NCBI GenBank assembly: GCA_013289985.1
Contig: JABCYW010000018.1
Span: forward strand, 1-62,352
Direction: 5' to 3'
Length of the DNA stretch: 62,352 nucleotides
From: Betaproteobacteria bacterium
GTDB taxonomy: Bacteria > Pseudomonadota > Gammaproteobacteria > Burkholderiales > Burkholderiaceae_C
Shown here: one piece after another, positions 22,094 to 31,912 of the stretch
Layout: each line of letters begins with the position of its first letter
How positions within the stretch are numbered: position 1 is the first letter of the stretch
The notes under the pieces: model-generated
What the model was told of the DNA's origin: nothing
Database searches by the model: none
What the model saw: the letters and a program-made list of their open reading frames with translations, nothing else
Program-made: the position numbers and the translations under genes

Positions 22094-23104
22094 TCAGGTG
22101 CGGCCGTAGTATCGCTTGAACCATTCGACGAACCGCCCGATCCCCGCGCTCAAGGGCGTCTTCGGGGAGACGCCGGTCCAGGCCGCCAGGGCGGACACGT
22201 CCGCGTGCGTCGCCACGACGTCGCCGGGCTGCATGGGCTTGAAGACCTTGATCGCCGCGACACCGAGCGCGCGCTCGAGGGTCGCTATGAATTCTCCAAG
22301 CGCCACCGGATCCTGGTTGCCGATGTTGAACACGCGGTAAGGCGCCCGCGAGCTGCCCGGATTCGGGGCCAGGGGCTCGAAATCCGGATCGGCCGTCGCG
22401 GGCTTGTCGAGGACGGCGACCACCCCGTCGACGATGTCGTCGATGTAGGTGAAGTCACGCATCATCTTGCCGTCGTTGAACACGGCAATCGGCGTGCCGT
22501 CGAGCATGTCGCGCGTGAACGAGAAGTAGGCCATGTCGGGGCGGCCCCAAGGTCCGTAGACCGTGAAGAAGCGCAGGCCGGTCGTCGGGATGCCGTACAG
22601 GTGGCTGTACGTGTGGGCCATCAGCTCGTTGGCCTTCTTCGTGGCGGCGTACAGGCTCACCGGGTGGTCGACGCTGTCGCCCTCCGAGAACGGCATCTTG
22701 GCGTTGCCGCCGTAGACGCTGGAGCTGCTCGCGTAGACCAGGTGCCGCACCGGGTGGTGCCGGCAGGCCTCGAGCACGTTGAGGAACCCGGCGAGGTTGG
22801 ACTCGCCGTAGGCCAGCGGATTCTCGATGGAGTAGCGCACGCCGGCCTGGGCGGCCAGATGCACCACGGCGTCGAACCGCTCGCTCGCGAACAGGGCGTC
22901 CAGCGCCGGGCCGTCGACGACGTCGAGCGGCACGAACCGGAATGCTTCCAGCGGCGCGAGCTGCGCCAGGCGGGCGCGCTTGAGCGACGGGTCGTAGTAG
23001 GCGTTCAGGTTGTCGATGCCCACCACGCGGTCGCCGCGCGCTGCGAGCCGCTGCACCACGTGCATGCCGATGAAGCCGGCGGCTCCGGTGACCAGGATCT
23101 TCAT
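22094..23104 (-). CDS. NAD-dependent epimerase, UDP-glucuronate 4-epimerase-like
   Basis: 336 residues, ATG at 23104; a longer frame gives a non-homologous N-terminus. It has the Rossmann [29 protein letters not shown], catalytic YAATKKANE, and [14 protein letters not shown], all typical of UDP-glucuronate 4-epimerases (UDP-GlcA to UDP-GalA). The UDP-glucose dehydrogenase that would feed it (43366-44688) is in the same cluster. It is next to a second nucleotide-sugar dehydrogenase. Confidence 0.88.
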   Translation of the reverse strand: MKILVTGAAGFIGMHVVQRLAARGDRVVGIDNLNAYYDPSLKRARLAQLAPLEAFRFVPLDVVDGPALDALFASERFDAVVHLAAQAGVRYSIENPLAYGESNLAGFLNVLEACRHHPVRHLVYASSSSVYGGNAKMPFSEGDSVDHPVSLYAATKKANELMAHTYSHLYGIPTTGLRFFTVYGPWGRPDMAYFSFTRDMLDGTPIAVFNDGKMMRDFTYIDDIVDGVVAVLDKPATADPDFEPLAPNPGSSRAPYRVFNIGNQDPVALGEFIATLERALGVAAIKVFKPMQPGDVVATHADVSALAAWTGVSPKTPLSAGIGRFVEWFKRYYGRT

Positions 23105-23120
23105 CGTGGTTCCCACCTGC

Positions 23121-24401
23121 TCAGAGGCGCCAGACACGCAGTCCGTTCGATTCGAGCTCGGCACGCGAGAACGCCGCCTTCACGTCGATGAAGCAGGCTC
23201 CGGGGGCCAGGCGCGCGGTGATGCGATCCATGCCGAGGGCCCGGTATTCGCGGTGAGCGACGGCCGCGACGATGGCGTCGGCGCGCGGCAGGTCGTCCCA
23301 GGCCGTGAGTTCGACGCCGTACTCGTGGCGGGCCTCCACGCCGTCGGCCTGCGGGTCGTGCACGAACACCTCCACGCCGTAGGACTTCAGCTCGTTGATG
23401 ATGTCGACGACCTTGCTGTTGCGCAGGTCGGCGCAGTCTTCCTTGAACGTCAGGCCCAGCACGGTGACCTTCGCGCCCTTGATGGCGCTGCCCGCGGCGA
23501 TCATCTGCTTGATGGTCTGCTCGGCGATGAACTTGCCCATGCCGTCGTTGATGCGGCGGCCCGCCAGGATCACCTGCGGGTGGTAGCCCAGCGTGTCGGC
23601 CTTGTGCGTGAGGTAGTACGGGTCGACGCCGATGCAGTGGCCGCCGACCAGGCCCGGCTTGAACTTCAGGAAGTTCCACTTCGTGCCGGCGGCCTCGAGC
23701 ACCTCGGACGTGTCGATGCCCACCTTGTCGAAGATGATGGCCAGCTCGTTCATCAGCGCGATGTTCAGGTCGCGCTGCGTGTTCTCGATGACCTTGCAGG
23801 CCTCGGCCGCCTTGATGCTGGAGCAGCGGTGCACGCCCGGCTTGACGATGCGTTCGTACAGCGAGGCCACGCGCTCGAGCGTCTCCGGCGTGTCGCCTGA
23901 CACCACCTTGATGACGTTCGTGAGCATGTGCTCGCGGTCGCCCGGGTTGATGCGCTCGGGGCTGTAGCCGACGAAGAAATCCTTCTTCCACTTGCGGCCC
24001 GAGTTGCGCTCCAGCTCGGGAATGCAGATCTCCTCCGTCGCGCCGGGATAGACCGTCGATTCGTAGATGACGATCGCGCCCGGCTTCAGGTGCGGGCCGA
24101 TCGCGCTGCTCGCGCCGATCAGCGGCCCGAAGTCGGGGCTCTTGGCGATGTCGACCGGCGTGGGCACCGCCACGATGACGATGTCGGCCTGGTCCAGGTC
24201 GCGCGCGTCGGACGTGTACTCGGCATGCGTGGCCGAGCGCATGTCGGCATCGGGGATCTCGCGCGACGGATCGGTGCCGGCGCGGCACTTGGCGACCTTG
24301 TCGACCGCGATGTCGAAGCCGATCGTGCGGCCGAGCTTGCCGAATTCAACGACGAGGGGCAGGCCGACATAGCCCAGGCCGACGACAGCGACGACGGTCA
24401 T
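23121..24401 (-). CDS. Nucleotide-sugar dehydrogenase, TviB/WbpA-like
   Basis: 426-residue UDP-sugar 6-dehydrogenase. N-terminal NAD motif VVGLGYVGLPL, catalytic Cys in KPGLVGGHCIGVDPYYL, and a C-terminal UDP-binding domain. The sequence pattern (VGYSPERINPGDREH, TFKEDCADLRNSKV) is that of enzymes oxidising UDP-GlcNAc or UDP-GalNAc to the uronic acid, such as TviB of Vi antigen, rather than UDP-glucose. It probably adds a HexNAcA donor to the pool for this polysaccharide. Confidence 0.88.
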   Translation of the reverse strand: MTVVAVVGLGYVGLPLVVEFGKLGRTIGFDIAVDKVAKCRAGTDPSREIPDADMRSATHAEYTSDARDLDQADIVIVAVPTPVDIAKSPDFGPLIGASSAIGPHLKPGAIVIYESTVYPGATEEICIPELERNSGRKWKKDFFVGYSPERINPGDREHMLTNVIKVVSGDTPETLERVASLYERIVKPGVHRCSSIKAAEACKVIENTQRDLNIALMNELAIIFDKVGIDTSEVLEAAGTKWNFLKFKPGLVGGHCIGVDPYYLTHKADTLGYHPQVILAGRRINDGMGKFIAEQTIKQMIAAGSAIKGAKVTVLGLTFKEDCADLRNSKVVDIINELKSYGVEVFVHDPQADGVEARHEYGVELTAWDDLPRADAIVAAVAHREYRALGMDRITARLAPGACFIDVKAAFSRAELESNGLRVWRL

Positions 24402-24423
24402 TTAGCGAACTCCCTGAAGAGGA

Positions 24424-25683
24424 TTAGTCGAACTTGATGGAGGCCGAACACTGGAGGTAGTTGTCGGTGTACGAATTCGCGAACTTCGGCACGCTCAGGG
24501 CCGAATCGGCGTGGCGGGTCTCGCGGCCGCCGCCGCAGCCCAGGTCGGTGGTGCGGGTGGGCTGGAAGTGCGCGCTCAGGAACAGGCGCAGCGTGCGGGT
24601 GTCGCCGTTGACCACGCTGGTGACCGCGCCGTTGAGCACCCGGACGTCGGCGTACCTGCGTTGCGTGTAGTCGGCGCTGGCGTCCAGGCTGGTCTTGGCG
24701 GTGAGCGCGTACACCACCTCGAGGTGGCCCACGTTGTTGACCGAGGTACCGTTCAGGTTGTTGGCGTTGACGACGCCCACGTTGGTCGCGGCGGTCGACG
24801 CGTCCGCGTCCGAGCTGCGGCGCAGGCCGACGTTGACCGTGAAGTGCGACGGCGGCGTCCACGCCCAGTTCAGCGAGCCGTTGACGAAGTGCCGGGCGTT
24901 GGCCAGCGCCTGGTTGTCTTCCGACGTGTAGCCCACGCTGGCCTGCAGGGCGCTGTTGCCGCTGGCCTGCCACTTGCTGTTGAGGTTGAACGAGCGGGTG
25001 CTGAACCGGGCGACGCCCTGGGTGGTCGCGCTCGTCTGCGCATGCGGGTATTCGCCGTGCACGTAGGTGCCGTTCAGGCCGAACGACAGGTCCGGGCTGC
25101 TGGCGTAGCGCGTGCCCAGGTTGCCGGACCACTGCCGTTCATCGCTCGCATCGAACGTTGAGTTCGAGAACCGGCGGTCGTTGGCATCGGCGCCGCCGGA
25201 GATCGACCAGCGCGATTCGCCGCCGAGGGTCACGCGGGCGAAGGCGTGGCGGTCGGTCTGCAGGTTGTGCGCGGTGGTGCCGGTCGAGCCCGGAATTTCG
25301 GTGCTCTCGCCGGCGATGTACTGGCGGCGCTGGGTGTCGGCGCCAAAGGAGCCGGACAGGTCGCCGACGGTGCTCCAGTCGAACTGCGCGGCCCCCTGGT
25401 AACCGGTCGAGTTGAGCGCGTGCGTGCGCTTGTAGCGGTTGAAGTCCACCGCCGCCGTGGCCACGAGCGCGTCGCGCCCGATCGCCTGGTTGAGCGCGGC
25501 GTTGAACTCCGTGGTCGAGATCCAGTCGGCCACGCGCTGTTCGTCGAGCGAGTGGCCTATGTTGCTCTGGTGCTGCAGGTTCTCGCTGGCGCCGAAGGAG
25601 AAGGGCTCCAGTGCGGCATGGGCGTTCCCGGCCAGCAGGCCAAGGCACAGGGGCGACAGCATCGCCAGGTGGTTTTTTTTCAT
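24424..25683 (-). CDS. epsL: EpsL-like outer-membrane beta-barrel protein of exopolysaccharide export
   Basis: 419 residues with a signal peptide (about 1-23, NAHA). The rest is alternating amphipathic beta-strands ending in an aromatic-rich outer-membrane terminus (LQCSASIKFD). This fits the exosortase-B-associated EpsL family, thought to aid polymer passage through the outer membrane. AGGAGA precedes the ATG. Codons 2-4 form a run of eight A (25673-25680), an unusual homopolymer in this genome and a possible slippage site. Confidence 0.82.
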   Translation of the reverse strand: MKKNHLAMLSPLCLGLLAGNAHAALEPFSFGASENLQHQSNIGHSLDEQRVADWISTTEFNAALNQAIGRDALVATAAVDFNRYKRTHALNSTGYQGAAQFDWSTVGDLSGSFGADTQRRQYIAGESTEIPGSTGTTAHNLQTDRHAFARVTLGGESRWSISGGADANDRRFSNSTFDASDERQWSGNLGTRYASSPDLSFGLNGTYVHGEYPHAQTSATTQGVARFSTRSFNLNSKWQASGNSALQASVGYTSEDNQALANARHFVNGSLNWAWTPPSHFTVNVGLRRSSDADASTAATNVGVVNANNLNGTSVNNVGHLEVVYALTAKTSLDASADYTQRRYADVRVLNGAVTSVVNGDTRTLRLFLSAHFQPTRTTDLGCGGGRETRHADSALSVPKFANSYTDNYLQCSASIKFD

Positions 25684-25717
25684 GTGGTTCTCCTGCCGTT
25701 CGTTGACGGCGTCCCGA

Positions 25718-26515
25718 TCATCGTGTCAAGGGTGCGGCCGAGCCATCGAACGGGTCCTTGTACAGGCCCAGCCGATCCATCAGCATCCACCAGAGGAATT
25801 TGGAACTTCGTACGTAGCGCATCAGGTACCGACCCGGTTCCGTCCAGACCCGGTAGGTCCATTCGAGGCCAAGGCGCCGCAGCACGACTGGCGCGCGCCT
25901 GACCTCCCCCGCCTCGTAGTCGATCGTGGCGCCGATCCCCATCATCACCCGGACTTGCGGCAAACGATGGCGGACGCTGGAGATCCAGATCTCCTGCTTG
26001 GGCGCGCCCAGCCCGACCAGGAGCACGTTAGCGCCACTGGCCTCGATCATCTTCAACACCGCATCCACTTCCGTCGGATCGTTCACGAAATTCATCGACG
26101 GCCCGTGGGCGCCCACGACCAGCTCGCGCCCCGCCTTGCGGTTCATGGCCTCGCGGGCGCGCTGCGCGACGCCGGGCCGCGCGCCCAGCAGGAAGATGCG
26201 GGTCGCGGGATCGGCCGCCTGGCGGGCGCAGAACGCCGGCACGATGTCGGAGCCCGGCAGGCGGTTCGCGACCGTGCGCCCCTGGGCCCGCAGGGCGAGG
26301 CGAACGTAGTGGCTGTCGACGGTGATGATGTCCGCGGCGCGGTACGCGCGCACGAAATCCGCGTTGTACTGCAGGTGGTAGAGGTGGTCCGGGTTGACCG
26401 TGAACACGACGCCGCCGGCGGTGCCCAGGCGGTTCAACAGGTCGTCCATCGACAAGTCGTCGGCCCAGACGTTCAACAGGGGTTGCCGCCGCCACGGCAA
26501 ACGGGTTTCAGTCAT
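25718..26515 (-). CDS. WecG/TagA/CpsF-family glycosyltransferase
   Basis: 265 residues. Family motifs: VFTVNPDHLYHLQ near the N-terminus, TVDSHYVRLALR, FLLGARPGVAQ, and VGLGAPKQEIWI with the conserved catalytic-loop region. These enzymes add ManNAcA, ManNAc or glucose-type residues to lipid-linked acceptors at the inner membrane. The HexNAcA-type dehydrogenase upstream of rfbB fits such a donor. The gene begins a new probable transcription unit after the hairpin at 26688. Confidence 0.92.
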   Translation of the reverse strand: MTETRLPWRRQPLLNVWADDLSMDDLLNRLGTAGGVVFTVNPDHLYHLQYNADFVRAYRAADIITVDSHYVRLALRAQGRTVANRLPGSDIVPAFCARQAADPATRIFLLGARPGVAQRAREAMNRKAGRELVVGAHGPSMNFVNDPTEVDAVLKMIEASGANVLLVGLGAPKQEIWISSVRHRLPQVRVMMGIGATIDYEAGEVRRAPVVLRRLGLEWTYRVWTEPGRYLMRYVRSSKFLWWMLMDRLGLYKDPFDGSAAPLTR

Positions 26516-26687
26516 GGAATCGAATGCAGGGAATGGACGGGGCCGCGTGGCGCGATGAGGGATTCGGATGCGGCTTCATGGTCAGGTTTCTACCCGTCGG
26601 ACGCGACCGGCATTCACATTTTTTCAACGACTATGTAACGCCATTTTGCCATGCAGCATCGAGCAGGAATGTGGCGCCGCCCCCCAA

Positions 26688-26710
26688 ATGCGGGGTGAAA
26701 GCGCCCGCAT
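26688..26710 (-). terminator. Hairpin after the glycosyltransferase operon ending at 26714
   Basis: ATGCGGG (26688-26694) and CCCGCAT (26704-26710) pair across a 9-nt loop, 3 bp after the minus-strand stop. A short TTT follows on the minus strand. The rest of the 198-bp gap to the next gene is AT-richer than its surroundings and probably carries the promoter of wecG-like and downstream genes; no confident -35/-10 pair was found. Confidence 0.4.
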
Positions 26711-26713
26711 CCC

Positions 26714-27925
26714 CTAACGACGATCCGTCCTGATCCAGGCCCGCTGGCGCCGGAACACGAAGCGGACATAGAGCGGGATCTTGACGAGGATGTACCAGGG
26801 CACGGCAAGCAGTTCGCCCAGGCTGACGAGATCCCGGCCGCGACCGTGCCAGCCGATCAGCATCACGACGAAGAACACTGCCGGCAAGACCGATGCCAGG
26901 GCGACGAGCGCGCCGGGAGCCCCGACGGCCCAGGCCAGCACCGACAACGTCCAGTCCAGCGCGAGCAGGCCGCCGAAGAGCGCCAGCGGCGGCACCGCCA
27001 GGTCCAGCGCCATTCCCAGCAGCTTGCCGTCGCGACGCGCGGCGGCCGCGACGACCATGCGGGGAACCTCGCGCAGGATCATCTCGAGGTGGCCGTGCTC
27101 CCAGCGGGTGCGCTGGGTCGCCGACGCGGCGCTCGTGTCGGGAAACTGGCTCGTGACGAGCGCCCCGCGGCAGAACACGGGCGGGCGGCCGGTGCGGGCC
27201 AGGTCGATGCCCAGCTTCATGTCCTCCACGATGGAGGCGTTGGCCAGGGGGGCGTCGCGCAGCATGTCCCAGCCGAACGCCATGCCGGTGCCCATCAGCT
27301 GGCACGGCAGGCCCAGCCGGTGCCAGCCCGAAGGACGCACCGCATTGCGCACGCGCCACGCGAACTGCGCGAGGCGGCGCCCGACGCCCGCGTCGGCCGG
27401 CGCCAGCATCAGGTACAGCGCCTGCACCGGCCGGCCGGTACGTTGCAGTTCCGCCAGGAGCGCGTCCAGCGCGCCCGGCGCCAGCTCGCAATCGGCATCG
27501 ACGATCACCACCGCCGCGGGCGGATCCCGGCGCAGGTGCTCCATGCCGAAGGCGAGCGCGAAGCCCTTGCCGCGCGCGTCGTGGAATCGCTCGATCACTT
27601 CGGCGCCGGCGGCGCGCGCGCAGTCCGCGGTCGCGTCGTCGCAGTTGTCGGCCACCACCAGCAGGCGATCGCCCGGGGCCAGTTGCGGCTGCAGCAGCGC
27701 CAGGGTGCGCGCGATGCCGGATTCCTCGTTGTGCGCGGGAACCAGGATGGCCGCGTTGCCGGAGGATCCATCACGGCGCGCTGGCGGCGCTGCCGGCGCC
27801 CGCGCGGCCAGCACGTCGGCGAGGATCTGCAGCGCGAGGACGACGACCGGCAGCAACAGCAGCAGCGCGAGCGCCAGGACGCCGCCGGCCAACGCTTGCG
27901 CAAGGTGGGTTCCGATGGCGCTCAC
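26714..27925 (-). CDS. Membrane glycosyltransferase, family 2
   Basis: 403 residues, GTG start at 27925 overlapping the upstream stop by 4 bp. An N-terminal membrane helix precedes a GT-A domain with AILVPAHNEESGIARTL, VVIVDADCELAPGAL (DxD region), and RTRWEHGHLEM, the QxxRW-like motif of processive or membrane GT2 enzymes. Three C-terminal membrane helices follow. It resembles cellulose/hyaluronan-synthase-type transferases but is short and lacks a PilZ domain. Likely extends the lipid-linked repeat. Confidence 0.88.
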   Translation of the reverse strand: MSAIGTHLAQALAGGVLALALLLLLPVVVLALQILADVLAARAPAAPPARRDGSSGNAAILVPAHNEESGIARTLALLQPQLAPGDRLLVVADNCDDATADCARAAGAEVIERFHDARGKGFALAFGMEHLRRDPPAAVVIVDADCELAPGALDALLAELQRTGRPVQALYLMLAPADAGVGRRLAQFAWRVRNAVRPSGWHRLGLPCQLMGTGMAFGWDMLRDAPLANASIVEDMKLGIDLARTGRPPVFCRGALVTSQFPDTSAASATQRTRWEHGHLEMILREVPRMVVAAAARRDGKLLGMALDLAVPPLALFGGLLALDWTLSVLAWAVGAPGALVALASVLPAVFFVVMLIGWHGRGRDLVSLGELLAVPWYILVKIPLYVRFVFRRQRAWIRTDRR

Positions 27926-29148
27926 GGCCGCGATCCTTCGATGGCGTCGCCGAAAAGACGCTTCAGGCGGGCCGCCTCGACATCGACGAGGTGGCGCCCG
28001 AGCACGCGCGCGCGCGCCGCGCGCCCCATCGCCAGCAGGCGCGGCGGTTCGGCCCGCAGGCATTCCTGCATCGCGCCGGCCAGGGCGTCAACGTCGCCCG
28101 CGGGGACCAGCCACCCATCGGCGCCATCGCGGACAAGCTCGGGGATGCCCGCGATGAACGTGCTGACGACCGGCCGACCGAGTGCCATGGCCTCCATGAT
28201 GACGACCGGCAATCCTTCGGCGAAGCTGGGAAGCACCAGCGCGCGGGCGGCCAGGAGCTCATCGCGCACCTGGGCGCTGCCGATCCAGCCGGTGATGCGC
28301 ACGTGCGCCTCGATGCCCAGGTCGCGGACGGAGGCTTCGATCTCCTCGCGCAACTCTCCATCGCCCGCCAGTACCAGCTTCAGCGCGATGCCCCGGCGGA
28401 TCAGTTGGGCCGCGGCCTGCACGAGGAGCAGCTGGCCTTTCTGCTCGCACAGCCGGCCCACGCAGACCAGCGTGTCGTTCGCATTGGCCGCCAGGTCCTG
28501 TTCAGCCGCGAAGAATGCCGCATCGATGCCGCAATGCACCACCTGCACCTTGGGCCATTGCCCGGCCGGAACCCAGCGGCACAGCTGGCTGCGGCCATAC
28601 GAGCTGATCGCCACCACGAACGAAGACGAGTCGACCTTGCGAGCGAGCGCCAGCGCTTCCGGCTTGTCGAACTCTTCAGGGCCATGGGCCGTGAAGCTGA
28701 AGGTCGGGCCCCCGAGCGCGCGCGCGAGCATCGCGACTTCGGCGGAATTGGTTCCGAAATGGGCGTGCAGATGGGCAACGCCCGCCCTTCGCATCCAGTT
28801 CACGAGACGGCACGCCTCCGCCAACGACGCCAGATGCCGGAACAGGCCCCGGTCGGAGCCTCGCGACATGGCCCAGGCCGCCCGGAACCCCGACCAGGCT
28901 GCGCCCGGGTTGCCGGCCAGGAAGCCGAGCGCCTCGATCGACAACGCAGCAAGGCTTCCCTTCAGGACGTAGTCCGTGCGCTCGCGCTCCTGCGCGTCTT
29001 CGGCGTCCGTGACCTCCGCATCCCATCCCCGCAACGCGAACCGCACGACGCGGACGCCCTGGCGCTCGAGCGCCGCGATCTCCCGCCTGATGAAGGTGTG
29101 GCTGACCTTGGGATACTGGTTGACGAAATAGGCGACGGCGTAGCTCAT
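27922..29148 (-). CDS. Glycosyltransferase family 4 protein
   Basis: 408-residue GT-B enzyme. N-terminus YFVNQYPKVSHTFIRREI is typical of colanic-acid-type GT4 transferases, and AHFGTNSAEVA is the acceptor-side motif. The donor half includes VCVGRLCEQKGQ, PSFAEGLPVVIMEAMALGRPV (E-x7-E) and GIPELVRDGADGWLV. It belongs to a coupled run of genes (wzy, GT2, GT4, GT2) with short gaps or overlaps. Confidence 0.93.
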   Translation of the reverse strand: MSYAVAYFVNQYPKVSHTFIRREIAALERQGVRVVRFALRGWDAEVTDAEDAQERERTDYVLKGSLAALSIEALGFLAGNPGAAWSGFRAAWAMSRGSDRGLFRHLASLAEACRLVNWMRRAGVAHLHAHFGTNSAEVAMLARALGGPTFSFTAHGPEEFDKPEALALARKVDSSSFVVAISSYGRSQLCRWVPAGQWPKVQVVHCGIDAAFFAAEQDLAANANDTLVCVGRLCEQKGQLLLVQAAAQLIRRGIALKLVLAGDGELREEIEASVRDLGIEAHVRITGWIGSAQVRDELLAARALVLPSFAEGLPVVIMEAMALGRPVVSTFIAGIPELVRDGADGWLVPAGDVDALAGAMQECLRAEPPRLLAMGRAARARVLGRHLVDVEAARLKRLFGDAIEGSRP

Positions 29149-29206
29149 GAAAGGGCCGCTCGAGTTGGGTCGTGCGGGCCGAGGCCCGGCGAGGGATGGC
29201 CCGCGT

Positions 29207-30208
29207 TCATTTGTACTCGATCAATGCGCCCGCGCGCCCGGACGCACGGGCAAGCAGGAACTTGATCGCGCCCTGCGCCTCCGGAAAGCGGCCCAGTACC
29301 AGGAAGAAGGCGTGCCGCCAGGGCACCGGGCCGCCTTGGGCGGCGAACCGCCGGCCCAGGCGAAGCCACTGTGCAGGATAGACGAGAAGCAGCGCGGCGG
29401 CCGCGGGCAGGAAGCAGCTCGCCAGCACACTCGCGACGGGCAGCACGGCTCCCCACGCGAGCGCGCGCCGGGTTTCGCGAACGAAGTGGCGTTCCGGGGC
29501 CGCGCCGTGCAGATGGGCGCCCTCCGCGAACGCATAGCCGGATCGCATCGTGCGCCGCCACCACTGGGAGAACCGCACGATGGCGGCGTCGTGCCAGGTC
29601 ATGTCGGCGTCCATGCGCCAGATGCTGCCACCGGCCGCCCGCAGGCGCACGCAGAGTTCGGGCTCTTCGCCGGCGATCAGGCTGTCGCGATATCCGCCCG
29701 CACGAACGATCGCCTCGACCCGGAACAGCGCATCGCCGCCGATGGCCTTCGCCTCGCCGACCGGCGTGTTCCATTCGATGTCGCACAACTGGTTGTAGAC
29801 GGTCGCCTCCGGGTGGCGCTCGCGGCGGCGCCCCGCCACCGCCACGACGTCCGGATGCGCGTCGAGGAACGCCGAGGCTCTGGGCAGCCACCCAGGGTCC
29901 AGCTCGCAATCGCCGTCGATGAACTGCACCCGTTCGAGCTCGGGAACGGCCGCCAGCATCTCGCGCAGGCCGGCGTTGCGCGCCCGCGCCGCCGTGAATG
30001 GCTTGTCCATGTCGAGCCTTACGACCCGCGCGCCGAGCTGCATGGCGAGTTCCGCCGAGCCGTCGGTGGACCCGGAATCGACGTAGACGCGGCGCGGGCC
30101 CAGCACGGCGCAGGACGCCAGGCAGCGCCTGAGGCGCTCGCCCTCGTTGCGGCCGATGACGACCGCGCCCAGGGACGGGGCGATCCCGGAGCCTTCGCCG
30201 GTGCTCAT
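29207..30208 (-). CDS. Glycosyltransferase family 2 protein
   Basis: 333 residues. GT-A domain with GAVVIGRNEGERLRRCL, VYVDSGSTDGSAELA and FIDGDCELDPGWL (metal-binding region). The acceptor-binding GGDALFRVEA and C-terminal hydrophobic helices (about 240-275) suggest membrane association. The ATG overlaps the wzy-like stop by 4 bp. Specificity unknown. Confidence 0.92.
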   Translation of the reverse strand: MSTGEGSGIAPSLGAVVIGRNEGERLRRCLASCAVLGPRRVYVDSGSTDGSAELAMQLGARVVRLDMDKPFTAARARNAGLREMLAAVPELERVQFIDGDCELDPGWLPRASAFLDAHPDVVAVAGRRRERHPEATVYNQLCDIEWNTPVGEAKAIGGDALFRVEAIVRAGGYRDSLIAGEEPELCVRLRAAGGSIWRMDADMTWHDAAIVRFSQWWRRTMRSGYAFAEGAHLHGAAPERHFVRETRRALAWGAVLPVASVLASCFLPAAAALLLVYPAQWLRLGRRFAAQGGPVPWRHAFFLVLGRFPEAQGAIKFLLARASGRAGALIEYK

Positions 30209-31794
30209 GGCAGAGGCTGGGCGGGGGGTCGCGGCTGGAATCGGCCCAGGACATGGCCCCGCGGCTCGCCACGATAAGGCGTCAGGTCGATGCTGTTGCG
30301 ATCCTTGCCGGGCATCGCGAGCCAGGCGGCCGGAAGGGCGACGCTCAAGGTGAGCAGCAACGGCAGCAAGTCGAACGTGGACGTGGTGAAGATGGCGAAC
30401 AGCAGGGCCAGGACGAGCGCGACCATGGAGACCGCGAAACGGCTGCCCGGCTCCCGTATCCCCGTCGCGTCGCGCCGGATGGCGTTCAACAGCCGATGCA
30501 CCACGATCACGAACGGCAAAAGGTAGAGGGCCAGGCCCGTGACCCCGGCGCCGAGCATGATCGCCACGTAGCTGTTCACGATGTCGACGATGCCTTCGCC
30601 CTGTCGGAGCGACTGCAATTGCGATGCATAGTTCGGCACGCCCAGCCACGGGCTCTGCTTGATGAGCGCGAGCGAGGTGGAGAGCAGTTGGCGCCGGTAG
30701 TCGATCGTGGAAAGGTCCGATCCCGTGGTGCCGAACAGGGCTCCCAGGGCGGCGACCACCGCGCTGTCGGCCCCCGTGGCGATCGCCACCATGCCAAGCA
30801 GCAGCACCAGCAGCAGAAGCACCCTGAACACGCTCGCGGACATGCGTCCCAGCACGATCACCACAAGCAGCATGGCGCCGGCCGCGAGCCAGGGTCCGCG
30901 CGACCACGTTCCCACAAGCGCGACGAACATCGCGGCGAACAGCAGGAAGACCGATTGCCGGCGCCACTGGTCGCCGCGAAGCCAGATCAGCAGGCCGATG
31001 CCCGTCATCAGCAGGATCGCGAAGTTGATCGGCACCTGCGCCGCGGCCTGGACGCGCACGAAGCCGCCGCGCGACAGGACGTAGGTCAGCTGCCATGTGA
31101 CGTCATAGATGGTCTGCAGCCCCGAATACAGGTTCCGCTGGGTCAGGATCTCGATGATGCCGACGGACGCCGCGAAGGCGATGCCGATCATCAGGTGCGT
31201 GACGATGAAGCGCAGCGCCGGCAGCGTGCGCACGCCCCGGGTGATGACGTAGTAAGGCAACAGGGTATCGAGGCTGGCCTCGAGGAGCGATCGCAGGATC
31301 GAGGTTCCGGTGGACGACGGTGCGGCCAGCGCGATCCTCAGCAGCTGATAGCCGACCAGGCCCGCGTCGATCCAGAACAGGCCGTGCCGCTTGTGATCGC
31401 TGCGCTCGAGCATGAGCTTCATCGCCGGAACCACGAGCAGCGCCAGCGCGAGCACCCGGAAGTGAGTGAGGGTGAGCAGGTATCCGACGTTGCCCAGGCC
31501 GAGCTTGAGCTCGATCGGCGGCAGCACCACCGCCAGCATGGCGAAGAGGCTGATGTTGCCGACCACGCCGCTTCGCATCGAGCCCGCGCGCAGGACCGCG
31601 ATGACGGCGATCGCGATGCAGAACAAGGGCGGGAACTTGCACAGGAAGGTGGCGCAGGTCACCAGCGCGATGCTGGTCCACGCACGCCAGTAGTCCTCGC
31701 TGGACAGGAGCGTGTCGAATGCGCGCCTGAACAGATAGGCGCCGATCCCTCCCGCGATCAGCGCGGCGAAGAGAAGCTTGATGGCATAGATCAC
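30205..31794 (-). CDS. O-antigen polymerase/ligase-family membrane protein (Wzy-like)
   Basis: 529 residues with about 12 hydrophobic segments and a long periplasmic loop before the last helices, containing SLALIKQSPWLGVPNYASQL, typical of the Wzy_C/WaaL family. Located between Wzx and glycosyltransferases, it is most likely the polymerase of this exopolysaccharide. GTG start at 31794, chosen because the upstream frame is not membrane-like; an internal start is possible. Stop overlaps the next ATG (ATGA). Confidence 0.87.
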   Translation of the reverse strand: MIYAIKLLFAALIAGGIGAYLFRRAFDTLLSSEDYWRAWTSIALVTCATFLCKFPPLFCIAIAVIAVLRAGSMRSGVVGNISLFAMLAVVLPPIELKLGLGNVGYLLTLTHFRVLALALLVVPAMKLMLERSDHKRHGLFWIDAGLVGYQLLRIALAAPSSTGTSILRSLLEASLDTLLPYYVITRGVRTLPALRFIVTHLMIGIAFAASVGIIEILTQRNLYSGLQTIYDVTWQLTYVLSRGGFVRVQAAAQVPINFAILLMTGIGLLIWLRGDQWRRQSVFLLFAAMFVALVGTWSRGPWLAAGAMLLVVIVLGRMSASVFRVLLLLVLLLGMVAIATGADSAVVAALGALFGTTGSDLSTIDYRRQLLSTSLALIKQSPWLGVPNYASQLQSLRQGEGIVDIVNSYVAIMLGAGVTGLALYLLPFVIVVHRLLNAIRRDATGIREPGSRFAVSMVALVLALLFAIFTTSTFDLLPLLLTLSVALPAAWLAMPGKDRNSIDLTPYRGEPRGHVLGRFQPRPPAQPLP

Positions 31795-31912
31795 GTTCTG
31801 CTCGCTCTCGGAAGTGGTGCGCGGAAAAAGGGGGGGCGTCGTCGGCACGCGATGCCGGCTTCGCCGCGCCTCCACGATATGCCGCCGGGAACGTGCATCG
31901 CAGCCATGCCGA

